A stretch of 64,000 nucleotides of DNA from Bernardetiaceae bacterium (GTDB lineage Bacteria; Bacteroidota; Bacteroidia; Cytophagales; Thermoflexibacteraceae), in contig JANWWZ010000005.1 of assembly GCA_025057115.1 (NCBI GenBank), positions 12,995-76,994 of the forward strand. Reading direction: 5' to 3'. The notes beneath the pieces were generated by a model, which saw only the letters and a list, made by a program, of their open reading frames with translations, searched no databases and was not told the origin of the DNA. The translations under genes were made by a program, and so were the position numbers. Of this stretch, positions 8,710 to 17,891 are shown piece after piece. The stretch's first letter is position 1. Every line of letters starts with the position of its first letter.

Positions 8710-9285
8710 ATGATTAATCTGGTTTTATTTGGTCCGCCTGGGGCTGGCAAAGGCACTCAAAGCCAAAAACTGATTGCCAAATACGGACTAGTTCACCTTT
8801 CAACTGGCGATTTGCTGCGCGCTGAAATTGCCGCACAAACTGAGTTAGGGCTTGCTGCCAAAAAGTTGATGGACCAAGGCATCTTAGTACCCGATGAAAT
8901 AGTAATCGGCATGATTAGAAACAAAATTCAGGAAAACCTAAATGCCAATGGATTTATTTTCGATGGATTTCCTCGCACAGTGGCCCAAGCAGAAGCCTTA
9001 GACAAAATGCTAGCAGAAAATGGACTTGCCATTTCTGGCATGATTGCCTTACAAGTAAGTGAGGAAGAATTGACAAAGCGATTGTTGCTGCGCGGACAAA
9101 CTTCAGGAAGAGCAGATGATCAAAATGAAGCACTCATCAGAAAACGCGTAGAGGAATACAATCACAAAACGCGCCCCGTTGCTGATTTTTATGCTGCACA
9201 AGGAAAATTTACCGCCATCAATGGAATCGGCGAAATTGATGAAATTTTTGATACTATTTGCAAAGTAATCGACAGTTGGAAATAA
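8710..9285 (+). CDS. adk: Adenylate kinase
   Basis: Cytosolic enzyme that balances ATP + AMP with 2 ADP. The 191-residue protein has the P-loop GPPGAGKGT (residues 8-16), the AMP-binding STGDLLRAEI and DGFPRT, and the arginine-rich RKRVEEYNHKTRP. The LID is the short form (RGQTSGRADDQ joins directly to the next helix), as is typical of Bacteroidota adenylate kinases of about 190 residues; zinc-binding cysteines are absent. Start ATG 8710, with the second residue leading straight into the first beta strand. Neighbours are not metabolically linked. Confidence 0.96.
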   Translation: MINLVLFGPPGAGKGTQSQKLIAKYGLVHLSTGDLLRAEIAAQTELGLAAKKLMDQGILVPDEIVIGMIRNKIQENLNANGFIFDGFPRTVAQAEALDKMLAENGLAISGMIALQVSEEELTKRLLLRGQTSGRADDQNEALIRKRVEEYNHKTRPVADFYAAQGKFTAINGIGEIDEIFDTICKVIDSWK

Positions 9286-9580
9286 GCGTTGAAAAAGCTA
9301 AATCCCCGTAGAACTCCCCTAAGACCACGCCAAAGTCCACAAAAACCTAGTTCTTTTGACTTGTACTTGACTTTGCCTACAACGGGAAACAGGTCGGGCA
9401 TTTTGATTTTTATTACCAAAAATCGCACTGTGCTTTACAGGCTTACCCGCTAAAGGCAAGTTAGTTTCTGCCACATTGTGGTAAAGTTGCCGAAAAAGTA
9501 TCAAGTACAAACCAGCGTATGCAGTAGTTTTTCCACTTGCATGCGCTGGTTGCCAAGCAATTGAAGCCAACTGACGGGCT
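9286..9580. other. Non-coding gap with nested inverted repeats
   Basis: A 295-base gap between convergent adk and ilvN. It contains a 10-bp perfect inverted repeat (TTGTACTTGA at 9361-9370, TCAAGTACAA at 9501-9510) that encloses smaller hairpins: GATTTTT/AAAAATC at 9404-9423 and CCACA/TGTGG at 9471-9481. A 13-bp hairpin follows at 9511-9550. The only open frame (minus strand, 9319-9570) resembles nothing known. The region may encode a structured RNA or simply hold convergent terminators; the sequence alone does not decide. Confidence 0.4.
9511..9550. repeat. Hairpin between convergent adk and ilvN
   Basis: ACCAGCGTATGCA (9511-9523) pairs with TGCATGCGCTGGT (9538-9550) over 13 positions with one G-T wobble and a 14-base loop. 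It has no T-tract immediately after it on either strand, so it is either a weak bidirectional terminator or part of a structured element. Confidence 0.55.
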
Positions 9581-10132
9581 TTAAAATACAGAAATATTTT
9601 CTAGCTCCTGTAGATGAACTTTGAGCAGTTTCATTGGCTTGGCGATGGCAATCCTGCCTGAACGGACAAAACTAAGTACGCCGTAAGGTTTAAGTTCATT
9701 GAAGAGCTTGGTAGTCTCTTCCTCATGGCCAGTTTTTTCAATAACAATAAATTCAGGTTCAATGGTAATTACGCGCGCATGATTATCTCGCAAGATTTTT
9801 TCTACCGCTTTACTGCTGGCAAATACCTCTGTAGGGAGCTTGTAAAGTGCTAGCTCTTGGTAAACTACCTGATCATCAGTGTAGTAGAAAGCTTTGAGCA
9901 CTTCTACTTGCTTTTCGATTTGCCGAACAATAACGCCGATGCGGTCAGGGGTGGTGCGGATAACCACAGTAAAACGACTAATGCCTCTATTTTCTGTTTC
10001 CGAAACAGTAAGGCTATCGATATTAATTTTGCGACGCGTAAAAATAGCCGTAATGCGGCTTAGCAGACCTACTTTGTCTTCGGTAAAGATGGAGATGGTG
10101 TAGCGTTGCTGGTTTCCTTCTAATGGTTGCAT
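9581..10132 (-). CDS. ilvN: Acetolactate synthase, small regulatory subunit
   Basis: The 183-residue regulatory subunit binds the catalytic IlvB subunit, raises its activity and normally confers valine feedback. The N-terminal ACT domain (about residues 10-84) reads YTISIFTEDKVGLLSRITAIF and NIDSLTVSETENRGISRF, both typical; a second alpha/beta domain follows. It is the last gene of the ilvE-ilvD-ilvB-ilvN run and starts 43 bases after ilvB. ATG at 10132. Nothing is missing relative to the family's usual 160-180 residues. Confidence 0.95.
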   Translation of the reverse strand: MQPLEGNQQRYTISIFTEDKVGLLSRITAIFTRRKINIDSLTVSETENRGISRFTVVIRTTPDRIGVIVRQIEKQVEVLKAFYYTDDQVVYQELALYKLPTEVFASSKAVEKILRDNHARVITIEPEFIVIEKTGHEEETTKLFNELKPYGVLSFVRSGRIAIAKPMKLLKVHLQELENISVF

Positions 10133-10175
10133 AATTTCAATGATGTTAATATAATGGATAAAAAATTGATTTATT

Positions 10176-11948
10176 TTATTCTAAGCGAATATCAGCGATA
10201 CAGGTTCCCGCAGGCACCATAGGGAAAACATTGTCTTCCTTTTCTACCATTACTTCCAAGAAATAAGCACTGTGGCTGTTGAGTAGCTCATCTAATGCTT
10301 GGCTAAGTTGCTCGCGCTTCTCCACCCGACGGGCAGGAATGCCAAAGGCTTCAGCAATTTTTACAAAATCAGGATTTTGGATATCCACGTTAGAGTAACG
10401 CCGATCAAAGAAAAGTTGTTGCCATTGGCGTACCATGCCTAAATAATTGTTGTTCATTACAATAATTTTAACCGGGATATGGTACTGCATAATAACACCC
10501 AGTTCTTGCATAGTCATTTGGAAGCCGCCGTCGCCAATAATGGCAATTACTTCTCGGTCAGGGCGTCCAATTTTTGCACCAATGGAGGCAGGCAAACAAA
10601 AGCCCATTGTGCCCAGCCCTCCTGAGGTAACATTGCTATAAGGTTCGTCAAACTCGTAATAGCGCGTTGCCATCATTTGATGCTGCCCTACGTCGGTGGC
10701 GATAATAGCTTTGCCTTTTGTCTTTTGCGAGAGCAAGTGCACTACCTCTGCCATCTTCGGCAAAGGCGTATTAGGGGCAAAGTCCTTTGAAATGACTTTT
10801 TCGTATTCGATGGCGTTATATTCTCTAAAGCGCGCCATCCATTCTGGATATCGCTTGACTTCTAACAAGGGTAAAAGGGCTTGCAAGGCTTCCTTTGCAT
10901 CGGCAATAATAGCTACCTCTGTTTTAACATTTTTGTCAATTTCAGCAGGATCTATGTCGATATGAATGACTTTTGCTTGTTTGGCATAGCAATCCAGCCT
11001 ACCAGTTACCCGGTCATCGAAGCGCATGCCTACCGCAAAAAGCACGTCGCATTGATTAGTAAGCACATTAGGACCATAGTTGCCATGCATGCCTAAATAG
11101 CCCACGTACTGAGGATGATGCACGCTCATGGCGGAGAGCCCCAGCAAAGTACTCGCTACGGGAATGCCTGCTTTTTCGGCTACTTCTTGCACTTCTGCTT
11201 GCGCACCTGAAAGAACAACGCCTTGCCCGATGAGCATAAAAGGTCGCTGCGCATTATTGAGCAACTCAGCTGCGCGCTGGATGGCGTTCATATCCACCTT
11301 GCGCTTGGGAAAGTAGCTGCGAATTTTAAGGCATTTGCGATATTGGAAATCGAAAATTTCAGTCTGGGCATTTTTGGTAATATCTATCAACACAGGTCCA
11401 GGGCGACCACTTTGAGCAATGTAAAAGGCTTTAGCAATTGCTTCGGGAATTTCCTCGGCACGGGTTACTTGATAGTTCCACTTGGTAATGGGCATAGAAA
11501 TGCCGATAACATCAGTTTCTTGAAAAGCATCCGTGCCTAGCAAGTGCTTTCCTACTTGCCCTGTAATACAAACGATAGGAGTAGAATCGATCATGGCATC
11601 GGCAATGCCAGTGATGAGATTAGTAGCTCCTGGTCCTGAAGTAGCCATGCATACTCCTGCACGTCGCTTGACGCGGGCGTACCCTTGGGCAGCATGGGCA
11701 GCTCCTTGCTCGTGGCGGACTAGGTAATGCGTCAAGCGGTCGCGATAGTCATACAGGGCATCGTAAACTGGCATAATAGCCCCTCCTGGATAACCAAATA
11801 CGCATTCGACTCCTTCTGCCAGCAGCGAAAGCACCACTGCCTCTGCGCCAGAAATACCTTTTTTCTCTATAATGGGCGGACCCATCTGGTTTTGCGAATG
11901 AATAGCCGTATTCAACTCGGCTTCATCTAATTGAACAAGTGTGCGCAT
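10176..11948 (-). CDS. ilvB: Acetolactate synthase, large catalytic subunit
   Basis: Thiamine diphosphate- and FAD-dependent enzyme that condenses two pyruvates to acetolactate (valine and leucine route) or pyruvate with 2-oxobutyrate (isoleucine route). The 590-residue protein shows the catalytic Glu in RHEQGAAHAAQGYAR (Glu at about 80), the TPP-binding GDGGFQMTMQELG with NNNYLGMVRQWQ, and the GVCMATSGPGATN segment. The ATG at 11948 is preferred over a TTG five codons upstream. It follows ilvD by 63 bases, and that spacer carries a palindrome shared with the leuC upstream region, so it may have its own control point within the operon. Confidence 0.96.
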   Translation of the reverse strand: MRTLVQLDEAELNTAIHSQNQMGPPIIEKKGISGAEAVVLSLLAEGVECVFGYPGGAIMPVYDALYDYRDRLTHYLVRHEQGAAHAAQGYARVKRRAGVCMATSGPGATNLITGIADAMIDSTPIVCITGQVGKHLLGTDAFQETDVIGISMPITKWNYQVTRAEEIPEAIAKAFYIAQSGRPGPVLIDITKNAQTEIFDFQYRKCLKIRSYFPKRKVDMNAIQRAAELLNNAQRPFMLIGQGVVLSGAQAEVQEVAEKAGIPVASTLLGLSAMSVHHPQYVGYLGMHGNYGPNVLTNQCDVLFAVGMRFDDRVTGRLDCYAKQAKVIHIDIDPAEIDKNVKTEVAIIADAKEALQALLPLLEVKRYPEWMARFREYNAIEYEKVISKDFAPNTPLPKMAEVVHLLSQKTKGKAIIATDVGQHQMMATRYYEFDEPYSNVTSGGLGTMGFCLPASIGAKIGRPDREVIAIIGDGGFQMTMQELGVIMQYHIPVKIIVMNNNYLGMVRQWQQLFFDRRYSNVDIQNPDFVKIAEAFGIPARRVEKREQLSQALDELLNSHSAYFLEVMVEKEDNVFPMVPAGTCIADIRLE

Positions 11949-11965
11949 ACAAATTGCTGCCAAAT

Positions 11966-11982
11966 GGTTAATTAAATTAACT
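11966..11982. promoter_or_regulatory. Palindromic candidate operator before ilvB
   Basis: GTTAAT-TAA-ATTAAC forms a 15-bp palindrome (11967-11981) centred 26 bases upstream of the ilvB ATG. The same architecture, GTTAAT-N3-ATTAAC, lies before leuC. Two occurrences in front of branched-chain amino acid genes suggest a regulator site; AT-richness leaves room for chance. Confidence 0.45.
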
Positions 11983-12011
11983 ATTGTTGTAACATAAGGT
12001 TTTCTTAGCGG

Positions 12012-13703
12012 CTATGCATCAGTAACGCATCCTTCTGAAGCAGAGCTAACGCTTTTAATGTATTTCCACAACACTCCACTAGTTACCTTATAAGGAGGCA
12101 TTTGCCATGCTTTGCGGCGCTCTTCTAGCTCTTGAGGGCTTACTAGTAGCTCAATACGGCGGCTAGTAGCATCGATGAGGATGCGGTCGCCATTTTGCAC
12201 CAAAGCAATGGGTCCTCCTACTTGTGCCTCTGGGCTGATGTGTCCTACCACAAATCCGTGAGTGCCACCAGAGAATCTTCCATCAGTAATAAGGGCTACT
12301 TTGTCTCCTAGTCCTGCTCCCATGATAGCAGAAGTAGGCTTGAGCATTTCGGGCATTCCAGGAGCTCCTTTGGGACCGCAGTAGCGAATCACCACTACTT
12401 CACCAGGTTGAATTTCACCCTTGGCAATGCCTTCGTTGAGATCGCGCTCAGAGTCGTATACTCGAGCAGGACCTTCAAAGCGCTCTCCTTCTTTTCCTGT
12501 AATTTTGGCTACCGCCCCTTGAGGAGCGAGATTGCCATAAAGGATTTGAATATGCCCTGTAGGTTTGATAGGGTGGCTCAAAGGGCGAATAATTTCCTGT
12601 TCGGGAGGCAACCCAGAAGAGACCTCGAGGTTTTCCTTCACGGTCTTACCGGTGATAGTCAAGCAATCTCCATGAATAAGCCCTTCTTGATATAACAATT
12701 TCATCACTGCTTGAACGCCCCCGATGTTGCACAAATCTTCCATGAAGTACTTGCCGCTGGGCTTGAGGTCGGCAATATAAGGAGTGCGGTTGCTGATGCG
12801 CTGAAAATCATCAAGGGTGAGTTTGATGCCTACAGCTTTTGCCATTGCGATTAAATGAAGAACTGCATTGGTGGAGCCGCCCAGAGCCATGACCATCGTA
12901 ATGGCATTTTCAAAGGCTTCGAAGGTCATAATGTCACGCGGTTTGAGGTCTAGCTCCAAAGCGCGCAACATCACTTGCCCTACTTGATCGCACTCAGCTT
13001 GCTTCATAGGGCTTGCTGCTGGGAACGAACTGCTATTGGGCAAGCTCATGCCTAACGCTTCGATAGCAGTAGCCATTGTATTGGCTGTGTACATTCCCCC
13101 GCAAGCTCCTGCCCCAGGTATAGCATTGCGAATAACGCCTTGGTATTCCTCTTCGGTAATAGTGCCAGCTACTTTTTTTCCATAAGCTTCAAATACCGAA
13201 ATAATGTCAAGTTTTTTGCCTTTGTATTGACCGTAGTCATAACGACCCGAATTGATAGTGCCGCCATAAATGACAATAGCAGGTCGGTTGAGCCTGCCGA
13301 TAGCCATCATGGCACCAGGCATGTTTTTATCACAGCCTACGAGGGCTATAATGCCATCGTAACACTGAGCCGCTACGATGGTTTCTATAGAGTCGGCAAT
13401 GACATCGCGGCTAGGTAAGGAGTAGCGCATCCATTCTGTGCCGTTGGTCATGCCATCCGATACGCCGATGGTGTTGAAAGTTAGCCCGATGAGGCGGTCG
13501 GTAGCATTGAGGCTCGCCTTGACCCGCCCAGCAAGAGCATTGAGATGCATGTTGCACGTATTGCCATCATAACCAGTGCTAGCAATGCCGATTTGGGCTT
13601 TGTTCATGTCTTGGTCGCGCAAGCCAATGCCGTATAGCATAGCTTTAGCAGCAGGCAAGCTATCGTCTTGGGTATAAGTGCGGCTGTACTTGTTCAATTC
13701 CAT
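12012..13703 (-). CDS. ilvD: Dihydroxy-acid dehydratase
   Basis: Iron-sulfur enzyme that dehydrates 2,3-dihydroxy-isovalerate and -methylvalerate to the 2-keto acids, the third step of Val/Ile synthesis. The 563-residue protein has the three conserved cysteines at about 50 (TCNMH), 124 (GCDKNMPG) and 201 ([12 protein letters not shown]), and the C-terminal [10 protein letters not shown]. The ATG at 13703 lies two bases after the ilvE stop (TGA-GT-ATG), so a start two codons upstream at a TTG is unnecessary. ilvC (ketol-acid reductoisomerase) is not in the window and must be encoded elsewhere. Confidence 0.96.
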   Translation of the reverse strand: MELNKYSRTYTQDDSLPAAKAMLYGIGLRDQDMNKAQIGIASTGYDGNTCNMHLNALAGRVKASLNATDRLIGLTFNTIGVSDGMTNGTEWMRYSLPSRDVIADSIETIVAAQCYDGIIALVGCDKNMPGAMMAIGRLNRPAIVIYGGTINSGRYDYGQYKGKKLDIISVFEAYGKKVAGTITEEEYQGVIRNAIPGAGACGGMYTANTMATAIEALGMSLPNSSSFPAASPMKQAECDQVGQVMLRALELDLKPRDIMTFEAFENAITMVMALGGSTNAVLHLIAMAKAVGIKLTLDDFQRISNRTPYIADLKPSGKYFMEDLCNIGGVQAVMKLLYQEGLIHGDCLTITGKTVKENLEVSSGLPPEQEIIRPLSHPIKPTGHIQILYGNLAPQGAVAKITGKEGERFEGPARVYDSERDLNEGIAKGEIQPGEVVVIRYCGPKGAPGMPEMLKPTSAIMGAGLGDKVALITDGRFSGGTHGFVVGHISPEAQVGGPIALVQNGDRILIDATSRRIELLVSPQELEERRKAWQMPPYKVTSGVLWKYIKSVSSASEGCVTDA

Positions 13704-13705
13704 AC

Positions 13706-14599
13706 TCAAATGATAGTGTAAGCAGGTTCGTGAACAGAGTGCACTAGTTCGTCATAGGCTTCAGCAATGCGAGCACATTGAGATTTGGCGTATGGCAATT
13801 TAAGTGGTTGCTCGTTAATAGTAGCAATGCCAGCAATTTCTGTAGCCGTTCCAGTAAACATGGCGGCATCGGCTTGTAGAAGTTCTTCTACGGTGATAGT
13901 TCTTTCGCGGACTTCTATTTTCAACTGTCGGGCAAGCTCTATTACTGTGGCGCGGGTAATGCCGGGCATGATATAACCTAAAGGTGGTGTAAGGAGCATG
14001 CCTTCTTTTTCGATAAAAATATTAGCTCCAGGAGCTTGGGCAACATATCCATTTTCGTCCAGCATAATAGCTTCATCAAAGCCGTGCTTTTTGGCGTGGG
14101 TGCTCGCCATGATGTTGGGCACGTATGCTCCGCTAATTTTGCCCATCACTGGCATGGCTTTGGGGCTAATGCGCGCATAAGAGCTAATGCACACCTTAAG
14201 TAGTTTATCTCCTAAGTAGCGCGGCCATTTCCATGCTGCCATAAATAATTTTGCAGTGTTGTTGCCCGTGATCAAAGCCATGTGATCCCCAGCAACTAGG
14301 AGGGGGCGGATATAGGCATTTTTGAGCTTATTGTACTCTAGCAATTGATAGGCGATCAACTCTAGTTCTTCCAAAGAGTAGTCAAAATTCATTTGCAATG
14401 CTTCGGCGGTTGCTTTCATGCGCGCAAAATGCTCCTTAGGCTTAAAAATGCGCACACCGTGTTGGGTGTGGTAGGCTTTGAGTCCTTCAAAAACGCCTAA
14501 TCCATAGTGCAGTGTTTGGGCAAAAGGACTGATGGCAATGTCTTTGGCTCTTAAAAAGGCTCCATCGAAAAAAGCTACACTCTTATCGCTGTAATACAT
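13706..14599 (-). CDS. ilvE: Branched-chain amino acid aminotransferase
   Basis: PLP-dependent fold-type IV aminotransferase that makes Val, Leu and Ile from their keto acids with glutamate. The 297-residue protein has [13 protein letters not shown] near the N-terminus, the PLP lysine at about 154 ([12 protein letters not shown]) and [12 protein letters not shown] with APGANIFI. The ATG at 14599 is chosen; a longer TTG start at 14629 would begin inside the terminator region of the attenuator. It is the first gene after that attenuator and leads the ilvE-D-B-N transcription unit. Confidence 0.95.
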   Translation of the reverse strand: MYYSDKSVAFFDGAFLRAKDIAISPFAQTLHYGLGVFEGLKAYHTQHGVRIFKPKEHFARMKATAEALQMNFDYSLEELELIAYQLLEYNKLKNAYIRPLLVAGDHMALITGNNTAKLFMAAWKWPRYLGDKLLKVCISSYARISPKAMPVMGKISGAYVPNIMASTHAKKHGFDEAIMLDENGYVAQAPGANIFIEKEGMLLTPPLGYIMPGITRATVIELARQLKIEVRERTITVEELLQADAAMFTGTATEIAGIATINEQPLKLPYAKSQCARIAEAYDELVHSVHEPAYTII

Positions 14600-14627
14600 A
14601 AGTTTGTAAAGATTAACCCCATAAATC

Positions 14628-14664
14628 AAAAAAGCCTTTTCATCTTGCTCGGATGAAAAGGCTT
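14628..14664 (-). terminator. Attenuator terminator (regions 3:4) before ilvE
   Basis: On the minus strand AAGCCTTTTCATC (14664-14652) pairs perfectly with GATGAAAAGGCTT (14644-14632) around the 7-base loop CGAGCAA, followed by a run of six Ts. It stands 28 bases before the ilvE ATG, so when it forms it would end transcription before the operon. Confidence 0.9.
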
Positions 14665-14700
14665 CTTGTCATACGTGCAGTCAAGCGCTTCTCATCCGAG
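14648..14700 (-). promoter_or_regulatory. Antiterminator pairing (regions 2:3)
   Basis: CTCGGATGAGAAG (14700-14688, minus strand) can pair over 13 positions with CTTTTCATCCGAG (14660-14648), with one G-U pair. This competes directly with the terminator, because region 3 is its 5' arm. An extra CTTG/CAAG helix can form inside. Confidence 0.8.
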
Positions 14701-14724
14701 AGGCGTGAGAAGAATGACTAGCAC
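14675..14724 (-). promoter_or_regulatory. Pause/protector hairpin (regions 1:2) over the leader codons
   Basis: On the minus strand GTGC, AGTCA and CTTCTCA (within 14724-14706) pair with TGAGAAG, TGACT and GCAC (within 14694-14675), about 16 bp with a small bulge and an internal loop. Region 1 covers leader codons 2 to 8. A ribosome stalled there would free region 2 for the antiterminator. Confidence 0.75.
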
Positions 14725-14727
14725 CAT
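14692..14727 (-). CDS. Branched-chain amino acid leader peptide
   Basis: An 11-residue open frame, MVLVILLTPLG then TGA, lies in the ilvE leader. Six of the residues 2-7 (Val, Leu, Val, Ile, Leu, Leu) are branched-chain amino acids, with another Leu at 10. Position and composition match the leader peptides of classical ilv attenuators (for example ilvGMEDA in enterobacteria), where ribosome stalling at scarce Val, Leu or Ile codons prevents termination. Codons 2-8 form the 5' arm of the 1:2 hairpin and the stop codon sits at the edge of region 2, as the model requires. No long homologous peptide is expected; translation is inferred. Confidence 0.8.
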   Translation of the reverse strand: MVLVILLTPLG

Positions 14728-14767
14728 AATGACATTTCTGAAAAACATCCTGCCTTGTAATTTGCTT

Positions 14768-14799
14768 CAATTTTAGGCATTACTATTGAAAAATCCAAA
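14768..14799 (-). promoter_or_regulatory. Candidate promoter of the ilvE leader
   Basis: Minus strand TTTG (14799-14796), 20-base spacer, TAAAATTG (14775-14768). This is one base off the Bacteroidota consensus TTTG-N17-23-TAnnTTTG and would start the leader transcript about 35 bases before the leader ATG. It lies in the leuA-ilvE gap, so ilvEDBN can be an independent unit. Confidence 0.5.
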
Positions 14800-14827
14800 T
14801 GCTTGGCGCTACTTTTTTGCAAAAAAA

Positions 14828-15991
14828 TTAAACTTCTGCCTTGAGCTTCATTTTTTCCATTAGCTGGCATAGTTGGTCGTCATCAACGTTCTTGCATTGG
14901 TCAGCGATGATGAGGAATTGCTCATAAGCTATATCCAATTCTTCGCGAGTGAGTTTAAAGCCCAACTTTTCCAAGCGGAAATTCAAGGCGGCTCGTCCAC
15001 TGCGCGCTGTTAGCACGATTTTGCTGCCTTCGGCACCCACATCAGTAGGGTTGATGATTTCGTAGTTTTCGCGGTGTTTAAGGACTCCATCTTGGTGAAT
15101 GCCAGAAGAGTGAGCAAAGGCATTAGCTCCTACAATGGCTTTGTTAGGCTGTACGGGCATGCGCATGAGCCGCGATACTAGTTTGCTCACCGGACATAAC
15201 TGTTGAGTTTTAATATTGGTTTCTAAACCCAAATACGCATGCGTTTTGAGAATCATCACAATTTCCTCTAACGAGGTATTGCCTGCCCTTTCACCGATGC
15301 CATTAATAGTGCATTCTACTTGACGAGCACCGTTAATGAGCCCGTACAGGGAGTTAGCCGTTGCCAATCCCAGATCGTTGTGGCAATGCACTGAAATAGT
15401 GACCCTATCAATGCCTTTTACGTTTTCAACTAGGTACTTAATTTTTTGACCATATTCATGAGGCAGGCAGTAACCTGTTGTATCGGGAACGTTAATGACG
15501 GTAGCTCCAGCAGCAATTACTAACTCTACCATTTTGGCTAAATAGACAGGGTCAGCCCTTCCGGCGTCTTCGGCAAAAAATTCTACATCCTCTACAAGCG
15601 ATTTGGCGTATTTAACCGCTCTTACTGCTCGCTCCAACATTTCTTCGCGATTAGAGCGAAATTTGTGCTGGATGTGAAAATCTGAAGCCCCTAGCCCTGT
15701 GTGAATGCGCTTGCGCTTGGCGTACTGCAATGCATCAGCAGCAGCTTTGATGTCTTTTTCTACTGCTCGGCTCAAACCACACACAATAGCTTCTTTGACA
15801 ACTTTAGAAATTTCCTGTACGGAACGAAAATCTTCAGGACTGGAAATAGGAAATCCTGCCTCAATGACATCCACGCCCAGCGCTTCTAACTCGCGGGCAA
15901 GCATAATTTTTTCCTGTGTGTTGAGCTGACACCCCGGCACTTGCTCACCATCGCGCAAGGTGGTGTCAAATACATAGACTCGATTGTTCAT
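14828..15991 (-). CDS. leuA: 2-Isopropylmalate synthase, short form
   Basis: First committed step of leucine synthesis: acetyl-CoA plus 2-ketoisovalerate gives 2-isopropylmalate. The 387-residue protein has the HMGL-like barrel with [14 protein letters not shown] (Asp9, Arg13), the metal-binding [15 protein letters not shown] and the [14 protein letters not shown] segment, followed by the linker helix region with HSSGIHQDG. It ends near residue 387, whereas the E. coli enzyme has about 523 residues; the C-terminal leucine-binding regulatory domain is absent. Homocitrate synthase is an alternative family member but is ruled out by the leuCDB neighbours. It starts 45 bases after leuB. Confidence 0.93.
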   Translation of the reverse strand: MNNRVYVFDTTLRDGEQVPGCQLNTQEKIMLARELEALGVDVIEAGFPISSPEDFRSVQEISKVVKEAIVCGLSRAVEKDIKAAADALQYAKRKRIHTGLGASDFHIQHKFRSNREEMLERAVRAVKYAKSLVEDVEFFAEDAGRADPVYLAKMVELVIAAGATVINVPDTTGYCLPHEYGQKIKYLVENVKGIDRVTISVHCHNDLGLATANSLYGLINGARQVECTINGIGERAGNTSLEEIVMILKTHAYLGLETNIKTQQLCPVSKLVSRLMRMPVQPNKAIVGANAFAHSSGIHQDGVLKHRENYEIINPTDVGAEGSKIVLTARSGRAALNFRLEKLGFKLTREELDIAYEQFLIIADQCKNVDDDQLCQLMEKMKLKAEV

Positions 15992-16036
15992 TTTTTATGA
16001 AATTAGATTACATTTGTTGGTTGCAACAGAAAAATT

Positions 16037-17137
16037 TTAAGCATTGGCGACTTGGGCAACTCGTGCAAGATTTTGAACTATTTTGCTGCCTATGGCATCG
16101 GTACTGAGAATGTACTCTTGGGGAGTGGAAGCATCTGCAATATCGCTTGTGCGCCATCCTTGTTGCAATGTTAACGCCACTGCGCGGCGAACAGTGCGAG
16201 CCTCTACCGTTAGTTCAAAAGCATATTCTAACAACAGGGCTGCGGAAAGAATGCTTGCAATGGGGTTGGCAATGCCTTTTCCTGCAATATCAGGTGCTGA
16301 GCCGTGAATAGGTTCATAAAATCCCGTTCCCTCGCCAATAGAAGCAGAAGCTAGCATGCCCATAGAGCCAGCAATTTGCGAAGCCTCATCGGTAAGGATA
16401 TCTCCAAAAAGGTTGCCCGTGAGCACTACATCAAATTGCCTGGGATTTTTGATAAGTGCCATTGCCGCTGTATCAACAAACATGTGGTGCAATTCTACAT
16501 CGGGGTAGTGTTGAGCTACTTGAGTTACTGTCTCGCGCCAGAGCCTGCTGCTTTCCAGCACATTGGCTTTATCTACAGAGTGAACTTTTTTGCGGCGCTC
16601 ACGAGCTGCTTGGAAGGCTTTGTGGGCGATCCGCTCTACTTCATAGCGGCTGTAAGACATGGTATCAAAAGCGGTTTGTCCATCTTGAGACCTGCCACGA
16701 GGTTGCCCAAAGTACACATCGCCAGTTAATTCGCGGAAAAATAGAATATCGGCTCCGCGCACTACTTCGGGTTTAAGACTAGAAGCCCCGATGAGCTCTT
16801 CAAATAAGAAGATAGGACGTATGTTGCAGTACAAGCCGAGTGCTTTGCGCAGGCCTAATAGTCCTTGCTCAGGACGCACCGTAGCGGAAGGATTGTTGTC
16901 ATACATGGGATGCCCAATAGCACCGAATAAAATGGCTTGTGCCTGCTTTGCCTTCACTAGCGTTTCTTCAGGCAAAGGGGTGCCTTCTGCTTTTATAGCA
17001 GCATGCCCTAGCAAAGCGGTATCAAAACTAAACTGATGCCCAAATATTTCACCGATGGTTTGGATTACCTTTTGACCCCAGTAAGTTACTTCCGTTCCAA
17101 TGCCATCTCCTGGAATAACTAAAATTCGCTTAAACAT
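16037..17137 (-). CDS. leuB: 3-Isopropylmalate dehydrogenase
   Basis: NAD-dependent beta-decarboxylating dehydrogenase that converts 3-isopropylmalate to 2-ketoisocaproate. The 366-residue protein begins ILVIPGDGIGTEV, has RPEQGLLGLRKALGLYCNIRP for substrate binding, the active-site region ELTGDVYFGQPRG, and the metal-binding NLFGDILTDEASQIAGSMG near the C-terminus with EPIHGSAPDIAGKGIANP. All are typical of LeuB rather than isocitrate dehydrogenase. ATG at 17137; it lies between leuD (93 bases upstream) and leuA. Confidence 0.96.
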   Translation of the reverse strand: MFKRILVIPGDGIGTEVTYWGQKVIQTIGEIFGHQFSFDTALLGHAAIKAEGTPLPEETLVKAKQAQAILFGAIGHPMYDNNPSATVRPEQGLLGLRKALGLYCNIRPIFLFEELIGASSLKPEVVRGADILFFRELTGDVYFGQPRGRSQDGQTAFDTMSYSRYEVERIAHKAFQAARERRKKVHSVDKANVLESSRLWRETVTQVAQHYPDVELHHMFVDTAAMALIKNPRQFDVVLTGNLFGDILTDEASQIAGSMGMLASASIGEGTGFYEPIHGSAPDIAGKGIANPIASILSAALLLEYAFELTVEARTVRRAVALTLQQGWRTSDIADASTPQEYILSTDAIGSKIVQNLARVAQVANA

Positions 17138-17229
17138 GAAAGATTGGGTTTATCCATTTGCATACACGAAATAAAGGTGCAGTTTTACTGTGTTGTTTAT
17201 GGCAATAAGTGTTCAGTAGGTTGGAAGGA

Positions 17230-17820
17230 TTATTTGCCGTGAAGTTGTTCATAAGTTTCAATTTCGGTTTTTAGCGATAGGAGGTAATCAATATCATCGT
17301 AGCCGTTGAGCAAGCAAGTTTTTTTGTAAGGGTTGATGTCAAAACTTTCTTGTAAGCTGTGCGCTAACAAAGTAATAGTTTGCTGCGCTAGGTTAATTTC
17401 TATCAGCGTTTGAGGGTCGGCTTCTATAGCAGCAAAAATTTTTTTCAAAAATTCATCAGTAACTACCACTGGCAGAATGCCATTGTTGAGGGCATTATTT
17501 TTGAAAATATCAGCAAAGAAGCTAGAGACAACAGCGCGAAAACCATAGTCAGCCAGGGCCCAGGCTGCATGTTCGCGGCTGCTGCCACAGCCAAAGTTTT
17601 TGCCAGTTACTAGTATTTCGCCTTTGTAAAGAGGGTTGTTGAGCACAAAATCAGCTTTGGGCGTACCATCGGGATGATATCGCCAGTCGCGGAAGAGATT
17701 TTCACCGAAGCCCTCACGCGTAGTAGCTTTTAAAAATCGGGCAGGCACAATTTGGTCCGTATCTATATTTTCCACTGGCAAGGGAACGGCACGGCTGACT
17801 AGGGTAGTAAATTTTCTCAT
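17230..17820 (-). CDS. leuD: 3-Isopropylmalate dehydratase, small subunit
   Basis: Swivel-domain subunit that completes the LeuCD isomerase (2- to 3-isopropylmalate). The 196-residue protein has the signature [16 protein letters not shown] near the N-terminus and [17 protein letters not shown], whose GSSREHA loop contacts the substrate. Length is usual for the bacterial two-subunit type. ATG 17820 is chosen over a TTG three codons upstream. It follows leuC by 71 bases and forms the second gene of leuCDBA. Confidence 0.96.
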   Translation of the reverse strand: MRKFTTLVSRAVPLPVENIDTDQIVPARFLKATTREGFGENLFRDWRYHPDGTPKADFVLNNPLYKGEILVTGKNFGCGSSREHAAWALADYGFRAVVSSFFADIFKNNALNNGILPVVVTDEFLKKIFAAIEADPQTLIEINLAQQTITLLAHSLQESFDINPYKKTCLLNGYDDIDYLLSLKTEIETYEQLHGK

Positions 17821-17891
17821 GGCTTGCAACGGTGTTTTTTGGTTGGTAACACGTGGAAATCTCGTTAGCTATTTTTGTCAATAAAATTAAG

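Noticed and set aside
9319-9570. 83-codon minus-strand frame in the adk-ilvN gap
   Set aside because: Composition is not protein-like and it crosses several inverted repeats; no known family.
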